A stretch of DNA of 64,000 nucleotides from the NCBI GenBank assembly GCA_000827325.1, contig KN832871.1, positions 806,001-870,000 on the forward strand, in the 5' to 3' direction. Source of the stretch: Oidiodendron maius Zn. Taxonomy: Eukaryota; Ascomycota; Leotiomycetes; Myxotrichaceae. A program made the position numbers and the translations under genes. Under the pieces are notes generated by a model that searched no databases, was not told where the DNA came from, and worked only from the letters and a program-made list of their open reading frames with translations. How positions within the stretch are numbered: the first letter of the stretch is position 1; each line of letters opens with the position of its first letter. Of this stretch, positions 45,993 to 59,556 are shown piece by piece.

Positions 45993-47064
45993 TGAAAGTT
46001 GGTTTGGAGTTCCGGAGGCTGGGTTTCGGCAATCGACACATCCGAAGCGGCTAGAGGCGGATCGCTATTCGTGTACCCCGATGCAGAGTCGCTGTACTTC
46101 GTATAGAGGAGCGGTGTGAACGTGAAAGATGCAAGCCTCTCAGTCTTGGACATCGAATAAATTTATGGTGTTCGTTCATGGCGGGTTTGGACAGCCAATC
46201 GGGCTGTTTCTTATCCACAACCCGATTGAATACAGCATGCAGCGCTAAGTAGTTCTGATCTTGCTCTCCGAAATCAGATGTTTGGGATGTCCTGAATGGC
46301 GATTTGCCCACGGGAGCTCATCCCACACTGCTGAGCTGCAGCTATTCAACAACGAAAAAGACAGGGACCAGAACACCCAACATGTAGTTAAGGCGATGGA
46401 CGTGGCACGTAGATCTGTTACTGACTAGCACGACTGGCCAGAGTGTTATCCATTTTGGCAAGTTTGACACACCTGGCAACAACTGGCCTAGCTATTTAAT
46501 GCCCATTGCATGTCAAGAGATGATGGGGCGAGTATGTGAGAAGTTAACTGTGACGGTACTCGGTATGCCATGTGTCCGAGAGAAGAATTTCAGACATTAT
46601 AGCACCAATCACTCTCACGCATGTGTAAAGCATGGGACTAAGCAAATATCATTAATCATTCGCCAGGCGACTACCTCCTAAAAAATTACAAAATGTCTAG
46701 AATTACAAATATTGTATACCTGGAGGATCCCTCCCAACCGCGCGGAGTTTCTCCAAGGAGAAGAAAGATCATTCACAGAGCCATAGGGTATCCCGAGAAT
46801 AACTCGCTCGCCATTCCGCCATCTATCCATCACGTGTTGAGAGAGATGTCTTCCCAGCTTGCAAAGAAATAATAAGTCTGGTATCGCCGCCGTACGATCG
46901 CATATAGAAAGGACTCGCTGCATCAAATGTACATAGCGCAAGCAAACGCAAAACCCTTTGTCAATACAACATTATTGTTACTCTCCTATTTCTTCATGTT
47001 TCTAAGACGTGATGAGGCCGTTGCTGTGCTGCGCTCAGATGATAGGAGATTTATAATCAACAAT
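45993..47064. other. Convergent intergenic region SSN3 / ARF6-type
   Basis: 1.07 kb without a recognised gene. CACGTG at 46831-46836. Short ORFs at 45896-46153 and 46678-46941 (both minus) have no family signal. Confidence 0.4.
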
Positions 47065-48645
<1,581 letters not shown>

Positions 48646-49658
48646 CTAGCCCTTGTGATCTAGAACAAACCTTCGCTCGACAATCTTGAGAGCTCCCGCT
48701 GCCTCATCTTCGAACAGAAGTTGGACTTTGGCACCACCGTCCAGCATAGCTTTGACATCTGCTCGATAGAATGTCGTCGTTTCCGGATAGAGAGCGAGAA
48801 CCCGCTTTCCAACTTCGTAGTCAGCCAATGGAGTCCCAATAGGTGGGATCTTGACCATTGATGAAGCAGACGATCGATACGTCTCTCCTGGTCGAGCGGC
48901 ATCGTCAGGAAAGGGGTCTTGAACGTCATAGCGACGGCTTTTCCCTTCGCCAATGACCTTCACAACGATCCCTTGAATCCAATCATGCTCTTCTGTTTGG
49001 CCCGGAATCTTAGGCTTGAAGGCTACCTCAGCCCCCAATGCGAAAGTGATCTTTGTTCTGCTAGAATTGGGTTCTTTCTCCTCGGTTTCATCTTTCGCAG
49101 CCTCCCTCTCACGTGGCGGCTGGCTGCTCGTTCTGCTCGTACCTACCTTTCTTACATGTTTGTTCTCTGCTGGAGACGGCACGGGAGAATCCGATGGCCC
49201 ATCAAAATCTATATTTGACCTAGAGTCGCGAGAAGCGGAGAGACGGTTCGTGGTTGGCTCCTGGCTCTCTTCTGTGTGAGAGACCATCGCCTGAAGAAGT
49301 TGCACTTTTGTTAATGTGTCTTCGGATTCCAGGAGAGATTTAGAGTTCTCAGCAATTCGAACATTTTCTCGATACAAGCCACCGAGGGCATCCAGATCTT
49401 CTACGGATGGTTCTGACAGATGTTAGTTGGGCTTCCTGGTAAGGGATCGAATCACCCACTTATCCCCGCTTCTTCTTGCAACTTCATACTTGCCTCCTTA
49501 TCAAATATCTCCTTTCTTAACTCCTTCGCCCTAGCCTCATTCTTCTCCAGCTTCACAAGTTTTTCTTGCGTGTCGTTCCAGAGTTGCGCCTCTTCTCCCG
49601 TCTCATGTGGACCAGCGCGAGCACCACCTCGGGGTGCCCGGCTTCTTTGTGAAGACAT
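48646..49658 (-). CDS. SGF29: SAGA-associated factor SGF29
   Basis: Exons 49460-49658 and 48646-49412 with a 47-nt intron give 321 aa. The N-terminal half is helical and charged (AQLWNDTQEKLVKLEKNEAR), then a serine-rich linker. The C-terminal tandem Tudor (SGF29) domain runs from about 180: GAEVAFKPKIPG, WIQGIVVKVIGEGKSRRYDV, QDPFPDDAA, PIGTPLADYEVGKRVLALYP, ETTTFYRADVKAM, VQLLFEDE, RRFVLDHKG. SGF29 reads H3K4me2/3 and brings the SAGA acetyltransferase to promoters. The aromatic cage is plausible (Y, Y, F visible). It is divergent from MPI. Confidence 0.92.
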
Positions 49659-50140
49659 ATCTGTGCTGTCAGATGGACTTTCGGTATACGTGCAATTTGT
49701 CTCCGGAGAGTCCTAAAATCGCTTGATTCGAGCTGATTGCCTTCCGTCGAGGCCGGTCGGGTTTGGGGGTTTTTGGTAACTAACAGGCGTCAAGATTAGC
49801 TTGCCCCTTAGTACACAGTTGGTCGAGATCGGTGCTGAGCATAAGAGATTTGAACTAAATTCAAGAGCCACTGGACATATCTACTTACCTCGTTGGTTTC
49901 TGTGCGGCAGCTTCCCGCACAGAATTAGTGAAAGACGTCTGGGGATGAAGGAGTGACGGAAAAGCAGAAGGCGGAAGTTCAGCCCTGTCATTGAAATCCG
50001 CGCTAATCCTTGATTGGTTGAAGCGGATCTCGATGGCGGGGTGATCGTGAATTACGCCAGCAATGAGAAACTGATACAGACCGCAAACAGCTCCTGACTT
50101 CCAATCATTACATTGCATAGGAGATCCCTTTGTGTCAGCC
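49659..50140. promoter_or_regulatory. Divergent promoter SGF29 / MPI
   Basis: 482 bp between the two start codons. No distinctive motif. Confidence 0.4.
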
Positions 50141-51551
50141 ATGCAAGTTCCATTGATCAGACTCCAATGCGGAGCAAACAGCTATGACTGGGGGAAGATA
50201 GGCCACGATTCTGCGGCTGCCAAGTTCGCTGCAGCTACCCCAACCGCCGATTTCTCTATCCAAGAAGACAAACCATATGCAGAGGTATGGGACGAAACAT
50301 GATGAGTTTTGGCAATAAGCTGACGCTGACTAGCTATGGATGGGAACGCATCCCTCCAATCCCTCCAAAGATGTCCTTACCAACCGCACTCTTCTCGACC
50401 TAGTCCAAGACAACCAGGCACTCCTCTCGCAAGATATCAGTGCCAGATTTGGAAACAAACTCCCGTTCCTGTTCAAAGTTTTATCAATTGGAAAGGCCCT
50501 CAGCATCCAAGCCCACCCGAACAAAAAGTTGGCTGAGCAATTGCACGCTCGGGATGCGAAAAATTATCCCGACGATAACCACAAGCCTGAGATGACAATT
50601 GCGATCACCCCATTTGATGGCCTCTGTGGATTTAGGCCTCTCGCGGAAATCTCTCACTTCTTGACTACGGTACCATCGCTGAGGGGCCTCGTTGGCGAGG
50701 AGGAGGCTGATGCGTTTAAACTTGCGGTGACGGGACGAGAAACATCAGAGAAAAAAGAGGATGAAGAGAAGAACAGGAAGGCATTACAAAAGGCATTCGC
50801 TTCTCTCATGAACTCTAAGAAGGAAGACGTGGAGGCTGCTAGCAAGGAGCTTCTTGAATCTGCAAAGAAGGAGGGGTCGGAATTTGCAGCCGGTGGGCTA
50901 CCATCGACATCAGGTGAAGAGTTAGCCGACCTGGTCGTGAGACTCAACCGTCAATTTCCTGGAGACATTGGCCTCTTTGTTCTCTTCTTTTTGAACTACG
51001 TTAAATTAGAGGTTGGCGAGGCGATGTTCCTGAAGGCGGATGATATCCACGCATACCTGAGCGGCGACATCATTGAATGCATGGCTGCATCTGACAACGT
51101 GGTTCGAGCTGGGTTCACGCCGAAATTCAAGGATGTCGACACTCTTATTTCCATGTTGACCTATTCATATGCCCCCATCTCTGAGCAGAAGATGGAGCCC
51201 GTTGACTATCCGTATGTCACGCTTAATACCGTAGCATACTCATCTGGCTCCAATGCCACGCTTTATGATCCTCCCATAGACGAGTTCAGTGTGGTGAAGA
51301 CGGATCTCAGGAAAAAAGGAGCAAAGGCTACCTTTGAACAAATTGCGGGACCAAGCATATTCATCTGCACAACTGGAGAAGGGAAGATTAGCGTTGGCCC
51401 TAAGGTCGAGGAGGTGAAGCCTGGGTATGTGTATTTCGTTGGCGCTACAGCGGAGGTGGTATTGGAGAGCGAGAGCGAGGATTTCACAATGTTCAAAGCG
51501 TTCTGCGAACTGGGGCCGAAAGACGAGGCCGAAGATAAACAGAAACTCTAA
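50141..51551 (+). CDS. Mannose-6-phosphate isomerase (type I)
   Basis: Exons 50141-50284 and 50334-51551 with a 49-nt intron give 453 aa. Diagnostic blocks are [47 protein letters not shown] with the zinc histidine, [17 protein letters not shown] with a zinc glutamate, and [32 protein letters not shown], whose His binds zinc and whose Arg contacts phosphate. It interconverts fructose-6-P and mannose-6-P, supplying GDP-mannose for protein glycosylation and cell-wall mannan. A lysine- and glutamate-rich helical insert at about 185-230 is as in other fungi. Confidence 0.96.
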
Positions 51552-52049
51552 GTAGAAACAGTAATCATGAATTGAAAAACTCCTGGGAGTATAAGAGACG
51601 GCCAGATTAGACCCCGAGGTAAACGGAGGCCCCGAAGGGAGAACAGCGCGGTTCCGAAGCAGAAACCTGGTAGGCTACCGAAACCCACGAAAACAAGCCA
51701 GCAATGGGACCCCCGCGACCTCGGAGGCGTTTTAGTCACACATCCATGAGATCAGATTCGCTGCTGGGTTTTGACGGGAGGATTCGACGGGGATTGAATT
51801 TCCAGTGTCTCTATCGCCCAATCACACCGCCTGCGACCCCGACCTCGTCGACGCCAAATGTTGCGGTATCTCGGTAGTGCTGGTCCCTTATCGCCAGGTC
51901 ATGCGAGCTGCCCTTTGTAACAGCTGGGCGAAGAGAGACGCCAAAGCGCATATAAGAGATCCACCTCCCGTGCTCGAGCAGCCGGCCATGCATCCATTTG
52001 AGCTTCCTCAATCGCGAATTGAAGCTGGCGATTCTCTGCACGACGCGCA
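51552..52049. other. Intergenic region upstream of the permease
   Basis: MPI 3' flank and permease promoter. No gene is recognised. Confidence 0.45.
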
Positions 52050-53925
52050 ATGGCGGACGATACTAAACCTGTTGGCGCTTCGGCGGCCGCAGAATCACAG
52101 CCCACCATCGAGAGGAGAGTGTCAAGGGCCAGCAGAGCTTCCGATGCGGTCGAGCAGGCGGACGAGGGCATCTTGGCCGAGTTTGGCTACAAGCAAGAAT
52201 TGAGACGTGACTGGGGCCTCATGCACAACTTTGGCATCTCCTTCTCGATTATCGTCAGAATACCACTGTCCCTTCTCAAGTGCTAACAAGGCTGACATCT
52301 TGCTGGCAGTCTGTTATTACGGGTATAACCACACTCTTCGGGACAGGCCTCAACACGGGAGGACCTGGTGTCATGTCCGTGGGCTGGATCGTGGTCTCGT
52401 TCTTCACCATCTGCATCGCGACCAGCATGGCCGAGATCGTCTCAGCCATCCCAACGGCGGGCGGACCCTACTACTGGGCAGCTATCTTAGCTCCTCCTAA
52501 TCACTCGGCCTTTGCTTCTTGGGTCACAGGCTGGTACGCCTCACTTGCTCCTCGATTACTGCGCTAGATTCACCCTAAGCAGCCGCTGACGAGATTGGGA
52601 TAGGTTTAACCTCCTCGGTCAGGTGGCTGTGACTACTGGCATATCCTTCGGACTAGCAGGACTCATATCCATCACAGCTACAGTGAAGACATCCTATTCT
52701 CCCTCATCTTCCCGGACCGTCGGTATCTATGCCGCGATACTAGTTTCGCATGGACTTGTGAATACCTTCGGTATCCACATTCTGCGATATCTAAACAATA
52801 CTTCCATTCTCCTGCACTCTGCAGGCGTCACTGCTATTGCCATTGCCGTTTTGGCAAAAGCCCCTACGCACCAGAGTGCCAAATTCGTCTTTGCTACTTT
52901 CTACGACGGCACTGCAGCGGTAGGATACGACGTCGGATGGAGCCAACGTGCAAGCCCAGCCTACGTCGCTTGCTGTGGTGCGCTCATTGCGCAGTACACT
53001 TTAACCGGCTTCGATGCTAGTAGCCATCTATCCGAGGAGACGCGAAATGCGTCCTGGAGCGCTCCAATTGGCGTTGTCAGCTCTGTTGGCTTCAGTGCCC
53101 TTTTTGGGTTGTTCGTCCTCCTCAGTTTCCTTTTCGGGATTCAAAATTTCGACAAGACGATAAGTAGTGGGCAGCCAGTGTTACAGATTTTCATAGATAT
53201 ATTTGGTGACGATGGCGCCGTGGTGTTGATGTGCTTGATTATGGTCTGTGTATGGCACTGTGGCTTATTTTCCATGACGAGTAATTCCAGGATGATGTTC
53301 GCTTTTGCCAGAGATCATGGACTGGTAGGTGTTCTCTTATATCTCCAACATTGCTGTCATTGCCCGCGAGTGAATACGTACTGATTGCTACAAATAGCCC
53401 CATTTCTTCCACAACGTTGACAATAAATTTCACTCCCCGGTCCGGACCATCTGGCTAGCCGCTTTCTTAGCTTTCTGCCTCTCTCTTCCATCCCTCGGAT
53501 CAGCCGTGGCTTTCTCAGCCGCTACCTCTATTGCCACTATCGGCCTGTACGTCTCCTACGGCATCCCTATCCTCATTGGCCTCATCTATGCTCGAGAGTT
53601 CAACCCGCGTAAAGGGCCATTCAATCTCGGCCTTGCCTCTCGACCCATTGCGTTCGTGTCCGTCTCTTGGATTGGTTTCATCACTGTTGCTTTCTGTCTC
53701 CCAACAGTAAATCCTGTGACCAGCCAGTCCCTAAATTACACGCCCGTGGCTGTTGGCATCATTGCTGTTTTCTCACTGGGCGCTTGGGTGCTGTGGGCGC
53801 ATCGGTGGTTCGTCGGGCCGGTGAAGGACATTCAAGCGGCCGAGCGGCTGGGTGTAGATGTATCAGATCCAGGAGCATTAGAGGATGCAGAGGCTGTGGC
53901 AGAGAAAGGGAATGAGAAGAATTGA
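52050..53925 (+). CDS. APC-family amino-acid/GABA/choline-type permease
   Basis: Exons 52050-52253, 52310-52533, 52604-53324 and 53398-53925 give 558 aa and about 12 membrane helices. The signature of fungal GabA/Uga4/Hnm1-type permeases is clear: EFGYKQELRRDWGLMHNFGI, TTLFGTGLNTGGPGVMSVGW, IVSAIPTAGGPYYWAAILAP, GFDASSHLSEETRNASWSAP, SNSRMMFAFARDHGLP, and PFNLGLASRPIAFVSVSWIG. The N-terminus (65 residues) and C-terminus (about 45) are polar. It would import an amino acid, GABA or choline by proton symport; which one is not decidable. Introns are 56, 70 and 73 nt. Confidence 0.93.
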
Positions 53926-54282
53926 GATGCAGAAGGCATTGCCCGGTCTGTCAGCGACTTCTCTGGATCTAGCTTATATGTTGTAGATATATTCGAGTTT
54001 GATTGACGTTATATCTTTGAATATTGTAGTTTCACCTCTATATGGCCTGCCACTGTCTATTTTCCACACCTCATGTATAAACATTCTTAGCCCTCCCTGG
54101 ACGCCGCATGTTCGTGCATCTATCTCGAGAACCCGGAAACTCCGGTTCCTTCCTTTCTCCAGAGGCCATATACAGACATCAATCAGTAGCTATTATGCGC
54201 ATAAAGCTCGAATCCCTGATCTCCAGACCAGTGGTCCGGGTTCACATCTTACTGGTCATAACTTCGGTATGTTAAGGTCATT
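53926..54282. other. Convergent 3' intergenic region
   Basis: 3' flanks of the permease (+) and RIB1 (-). Confidence 0.45.
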
Positions 54283-55573
54283 TCAACCTTCCTCGTTCAT
54301 TTGTAACATGTGACCCATCTTCTCGATCTGGCTACTTGTTAGCACGACCTTTAGCTTAAAGCCTTAGCAAACTTGCCTTTGTCTTCAAATATCCACCGAT
54401 TTCCACGCTTCTAATTCCACCTCCGAGGTTTCCCTTTCTCCAAGCCAACGGAATCATAGCAACCCTCTCCTTGACCACGATCTCCCTATTCGGCCCTTCA
54501 ACAGCTCTCACCTTATCTGGGTTATTAGTCAAGAGTCTAATATCCTTAACGCCCAAATCAAGGAGCATAGATGTGGCCAGTCCATAACTTCTCGCATCGG
54601 CAGGATGCCGTAGTAAAAGATTCGCTTCAACAGTGTCGGAGCCGAGATCTTGGAGGTTGTAAGCCTTAAGTTTCTCCGAGAGCCCGATTCCGCGCCCTTC
54701 TTGGCGGAGATATATTATTATTCCGCCAGTCGTGGGATTGCCGGCAGAGGGAGGGAGAGACATGAGGCGCGCGGCTTCATCCAGTTGCTCGCCACAATCA
54801 CAACGTGCGGACCAAACGGTTTCGCCAGTATAGCACTCAGAGTGTATCCTAACTAACGGCGTTTTTTCAGGACCCTCGCTGTGCGAGGATAACTTCTCTT
54901 CCGTCACGTTGGAACTAGTGCGACCCGGATAGAGACGCCCAACATATGCTCCTCTAATCAGGCGATCCATCTCCGTCTCTCCGGGTCTGACCGCATCCAA
55001 GCTCTTACTGCGTATCTGATCACCAAACACAATTGCAAGATGCTCTTTGTTATCCTCATTATTCTGGTAGAGGTGCAGGAACATTTCTGTCCCTGTGGTG
55101 GTTGGGATTCGGGCTCGCACTACGCAGTTCACTTCAGGGAGTTTCTGCAGGAGTTTCGGCTTCTTGGAGCCACAACCGCCTTCGTCTATGGTGCTGTCCA
55201 CCGGCACTGATTTAGCAGGCCGGGACTCAGGAGCAACTCGTGACGAAGGCGTAGAGATACCGGGGGTTGAAGGAGGGGTGAAAGCTGGCGAGACCAGCCC
55301 CGGAAGAGGCGACTCAGTGCCTACTGTGGGTTGAGAGGAAGCTGGCGATGCAGCATGGTGCGAGTGGTGTTCCGATATGCCTAGGCTGTTCAGATCAAGC
55401 TCGGAAATCTGCCGTGATACAGGAATTGGGCGGGGTGAGTAGAATGGTGGCAGTTTGGGAACTTCATCGGCCTGTTCCTCGGCATCGTGCGCATTCAGAT
55501 GCGGGGAGGCATCGTGCGCGGAGGGGTACCGATGCTCGGACGAGTGCCATTGGGGAGGGTGCAGTTCGGACAT
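54283..55573 (-). CDS. RIB1: GTP cyclohydrolase II (riboflavin pathway), GC-AG last intron
   Basis: Exons 54377-55573 and 54283-54327 give 413 aa. After a disordered fungal N-terminal extension of about 150 residues, the catalytic domain shows [18 protein letters not shown], the zinc site [19 protein letters not shown] (C-x10-C-x-C), [40 protein letters not shown] and LLTNNPDKV. It opens GTP to start riboflavin synthesis. The last intron (54328-54376, 49 nt) begins AAAG|GCAAGT and ends TAGCCAG, a GC-AG intron. Splicing it gives the usual end [13 protein letters not shown], whereas reading through gives five unrelated residues and a stop. The ATG at 55573 is preferred over an upstream in-frame one. 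Confidence 0.93.
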
Positions 55574-55925
55574 GATGGATACTATGAGTAGAAATGGCAA
55601 GAGAGAGGCATAAGGACCTGGCAGCGAGAAGGAGGAAGATATGGGGTATGATGGGCTGGCGATGCGATGACGAACCGGCAGGATAAATAATAGAAGGGCC
55701 CGGAAACAATTCGGCGTCGGCAAGGACCCCTGGGCTCCGAATAATAATGCGGATTGCTGTGGTAATCAATTGGAAATGCTCGAGGATCAGTTACCCATCA
55801 CTGGCGGCCTTGCCGGTTACAGAAGCTGATTACCTATGCGACCTCGGCATAGGTACACGTATATATTCCTACGGGTATATATCTTCTCCTCCAACCTATT
55901 TTATTATTATATTCTGCCGGCCGCT

Positions 55926-55948
55926 GCCATCGCCATCGCCATCGCCTC
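55926..55948 (+). repeat. CCATCG hexanucleotide repeat
   Basis: Three and a fraction copies of the hexamer GCCATC in the RIB1 upstream region. Confidence 0.8.
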
Positions 55949-56069
55949 CCTTCCGTCGTCGGTGTTCATATTCGACACGTGACCGAGCGCCATGCTTACT
56001 CAGTAACCCGCCAGATTCCCGAGGCCGATCCCGCGTCGGCTCAGTGAGCATTTGATTCTTCTCGACCGC

Positions 56070-56100
56070 GATGCCTTGACGATGCCTTGACGATGCCTTG
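56070..56100 (+). repeat. 11-bp tandem repeat, about 2.8 copies
   Basis: The unit GATGCCTTGAC occurs twice exactly and a third time truncated. It sits in the RIB1/OYE-like intergenic region. Confidence 0.9.
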
Positions 56101-56320
56101 GGGAGGTACCCTTGCGCAGCGCCATTGCTGGTGCTCTCGGCTCCCACTCAGTGAGATACAATATTCATCGGTCTTGGAGCGGGCGGCTTAGAAATATCAC
56201 TTTCCGCCCAACTCTCTTTTAAGAAGATATAAATCCTGTATTGTTCCTATAAAATGCTATAGTCTATAGAAAACTGCTTCCTGTATCACCCCTTGAATTC
56301 ACCTTTCACCAATCCTTACA

Positions 56321-57698
56321 ATGTCCGCAGAACGCCATGAATCTGAGGTGTGTGATACCTCTCTCCTAGGTAGATCACTCGTGTTTGAATTCTCCCAGAA
56401 AACGGCCAAAAACCGCTTTATGAAAGCGGCCATGACCGAGCGGCTTTCTTCTTGGGATCCCGAAAACTTCGGAGCCAGAGGTGTCCCATCCAAGAATCTC
56501 ATCAACGTGTACAAACGATGGGGTGAGGGAGGGTACGGACAAATTGTTACTGGGAACATTATGATTGACTACGACCAATTGGAAGCGATGGGTAATATGA
56601 TAATTCCGTGTGAAGCTGGCTTTTCTGGCCCGAGATTCGAAGCGTTCAAAGATCTGGCGGCTGCTGGCAATGCCCATGGTAGTCTTGTTGTTGGTCAAGT
56701 TTGCCATCCTGGTCGTCAAGTTGGAGATATCATCCAGAAAGACCCTATTTCTGCTTCAGATGTGCAGCTTGAAGGTCTGTCTCATCCTTTACAATGTTCT
56801 CACCCCGCTGATTGACCAAGTCAGTGTAATGGGCTTGAATTTTGCCAAACCACACGCTGCCAGTCAAGTAGAGATCAATCATATCGTTAATGGCTTTGCT
56901 CATGCTGCCGAATATCTTGACAAAGCGGGTTACGACGGCATCCAGCTCCATGCTGCCCACGGCTATCTAATTTCTCAGTTCCTTTCTCCGACAACCAACA
57001 AGAGAACAGACCAATACGGTGGCACCCTCGAGAACCGTTTGCGCATTATCATTGAGATCGCAACAGAGTGTCAGAGGAGAGTTCGGAAAGACTTCATAAT
57101 AGCGATCAAGATCAACTCTGTTGAATTTCAGGATAATGGCTTCACTCCCACGGAAGCACAAAGTCTCTGCAAGGTCCTCGAGCAAGCTCGGTTTGATTAC
57201 GTCGAGTTATCAGGAGGGACGTATGAGTCTTCGGGATTTATCCACAAAAACAAATCAACCAAGAAACGCGAGGCCTTCTTTATTGAGTTTGTCGAGGATA
57301 TTATTAAACCTTTGAGCAAAACAAAGACCTACATAACAGGAGGCTTCAAGACTGCGGGGGCCATGGCTAAAGCCCTCGAAATCGTTGACGGAGTTGGTCT
57401 CGCTCGTACCGCTGCGCAAGAATTCCATCTCCCAAGGGATGTCCTGGATGGTAAGGTTGCTGGCGCTATAAAATCTAGATTAGATGGCGATAACTACGGT
57501 CTAACGAATGTCGCCGCTGGGACGCAAATCCAGCAGGTTGGAATGGACCACGAGCCAATTGACTTGAGTGATGAGAGGAGCGTTGAAGCATTCATGAACG
57601 ATATGTACGCTTGGGGGCAGAAATTGGCGACGGACAAAGAGTTAAAGGAGTATGGATATGTTGATTTGACAGGTCCAAGCAGACCATTCTCGCCATAA
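56321..57698 (+). CDS. NADH:flavin oxidoreductase (old yellow enzyme family)
   Basis: Exons 56321-56774 and 56821-57698 with a 46-nt intron give 443 aa. The TIM-barrel FMN enzyme shows FMKAAMTERL, YKRWGEGGYGQIVTGNIMI, QVCHPGRQV, then FAHAAEYLDKAGYDGIQLHA, AHGYLISQFLSPTTNKRTDQ and YGGTLENRLRI. The active-site pair is in HAAHGYL. The FMN phosphate region is ITGGFKTAGAMAKAL and DGVGLARTAAQEF. The intron acceptor is GACCAAG; the next AG three bases on would create an immediate stop. Such enzymes reduce enones or related substrates with NAD(P)H; the natural substrate is unknown. Confidence 0.9.
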
Positions 57699-58221
57699 CT
57701 TCTCTAGCAAGGATATTTTGCTTAATTCAGAGCAACTGTATGTTTATCTCGTAATATGCAGCAACACTCTTAGCTTGAGCCAAAATACTATTACCTCCTG
57801 CCTTTCTCCCTCCCTCTGCAATATTTCCGATACTAGAAATTGAATTTATAATGGGCCTCGCAGTATCATCTACCGGTTCCGTTACCCCTTTTTTTGCTCG
57901 GCTAAGCACGTGATGTTTTAAGTGTTCCATGTTCTTCCTGCCTCCATCTCTTGGTATTCTCACTCTTTCTGATTGACTTATCCTCATATTCACTATGATT
58001 CCACGTATTCTGGGGATTTAGGTGTTGTGCTTATGCTCAACACAATATTTTTTGCTTGGTCACATGCTTCTGTCCACGGCATATCTTTGTTGTCCACAAA
58101 TTCTCTTTACGAAACTAGTAGGTACTGCATGAAGAGGTCATAAATCGGCCGCTAACATCACAAATTTACCATTTCCACTACATTGCTAAGCAATTCTTTT
58201 TTTAAAGGACACTTAAAGTCT
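57699..58221. other. Convergent 3' intergenic region
   Basis: 3' flanks of the OYE-like gene (+) and ARP2 (-). An 88-codon minus-strand ORF (57727-57993) is the only open frame and is unrecognised. Confidence 0.4.
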
Positions 58222-59556
58222 CTATCTCGGGCCGAGTTTTTCTAGGATTCTGGGACCTTGCTCCTCCCACTCAGCTTTGTTAATCCACATATCCTCCTTA
58301 TCGGCCATGATATTGGCTAATACTGCTCCTCCGAGGAATACCATGTGCCTCCTTCTTGGAGGGTCCTCGATCCGCACCTTGAATTTGTTAAGTCTCTCTG
58401 GATTTCCTCCAAGAACCTTTGTTAGCCATAACTGCTTCAATTCCTTCTCTAATCGCGAGGGTAGGCCGGGATACATAGAGCTTCCGCCAGACAATACAAT
58501 GGCTTTGAAAAGTGAGGCTCGCACATCGACATCCGCGGCTTGAATGGTATTGAAGAGGAATTCGGCAATGCCTGGTTGTTCGACATCCACAAGGTGGGGT
58601 TGGAACAGACATTCAGGAGCCTCAAATCGCTCGCTGCCTACTCGGATAACACGTCCATCAGGTAATGTGTAGCTTTCTACCAGAACAGTTGTATCTTCAC
58701 TTAATCTTTTGTCAAGCTCCAGATCATAGGAAACGTAACAGAGCTTCTCCTTGATCTGCCTTACAGTCTCGAAATCGGCAGTGCGGTTCAAGGCGTATCC
58801 ACGGCGAAGGAGTAGCGCAATCAGGTTGCGGGTTACGTCCCGACCTGCAACATCCAGCCGACGGGTGAGGTGGTTGAGGACAACTGATTCATAAACAGGT
58901 ACGATATGCGTTACTCCGTCACCCGAATCAACGACCACACCAGAGCTCAGTCCTTCTCCTATTAGCCTGTGCCCTTTAATTGCGCAGACTCAGACGTACC
59001 TTGGGCATAAAGAGCGAGCACAGCTTGAATGGCAACATATACGCCCCCGAACTGATATCGGTCAAACATGACCTCGCACATCTGCTCCCTGTTCTTTAGT
59101 GGATTCATTGGTGGCTCCGTCAACAGGATCTTCCGCCCCGTTGTGTCAACCTTCATCTTCTCAAAGAAAGTATAATCCCACAGATGCTGCATATCATCCC
59201 ACTTCTTCACAATTCCATTCTCCATAGGATACGACACTTGAAGCATGGTTCGCGCCGCTGCTGCCTCGTCACCACACATTATGTCCTTGATGACCACGCC
59301 ATCATCGCCCTTTTCTTCAGACCGGAGGATAGGTCGTCCAACGATAGATGGATATTGGAATTCGGGAAAGTTCTTTTAAGTAGTATCAGTCCTGCTGTTC
59401 CTATATATGGTGGAAGGCATTCGGGATCGCATACCTGTGCGGCGTATCCAACCTTGAGGAATCCGGTCCCTCCGTCTAGGACTATACGATTGACGTTAGT
59501 AGAGCATTGGAAGCAGGCAGACTTAAAATGGCAGTACCTATTGGAGGCTCTGCCAT
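58222..59556 (-). CDS. ARP2: Actin-related protein 2 (Arp2/3 complex)
   Basis: Exons 59538-59556, 59435-59481, 59000-59372 and 58222-58952 give 389 aa, the normal length. Blocks are [132 protein letters not shown] and [20 protein letters not shown]. The ATP-binding loops are intact. ARP2 with ARP3 nucleates branched actin at endocytic patches. All three introns (47-62 nt) are in phase. Confidence 0.97.

Larger units (their letters stand above)
55574..56320. promoter_or_regulatory. Divergent region RIB1 / OYE-like, with short tandem repeats
   Basis: 747 bp. It contains an 11-bp tandem repeat (GATGCCTTGAC, about 2.8 copies) at 56070-56100 and a CCATCG hexamer run at about 55927-55946. An AT-rich stretch with TATA-like sequence lies at 56220-56265, before the OYE-like start. 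Confidence 0.45.

Noticed and set aside
45896-46153. Minus-strand ORF overlapping the SSN3 3' end
   Set aside because: Overlaps the real coding sequence antisense and shows no domain.
57727-57993. 88-codon ORF between the OYE-like gene and ARP2
   Set aside because: Composition is protein-like, but I could not match it to anything; it probably lies within 3' UTRs.
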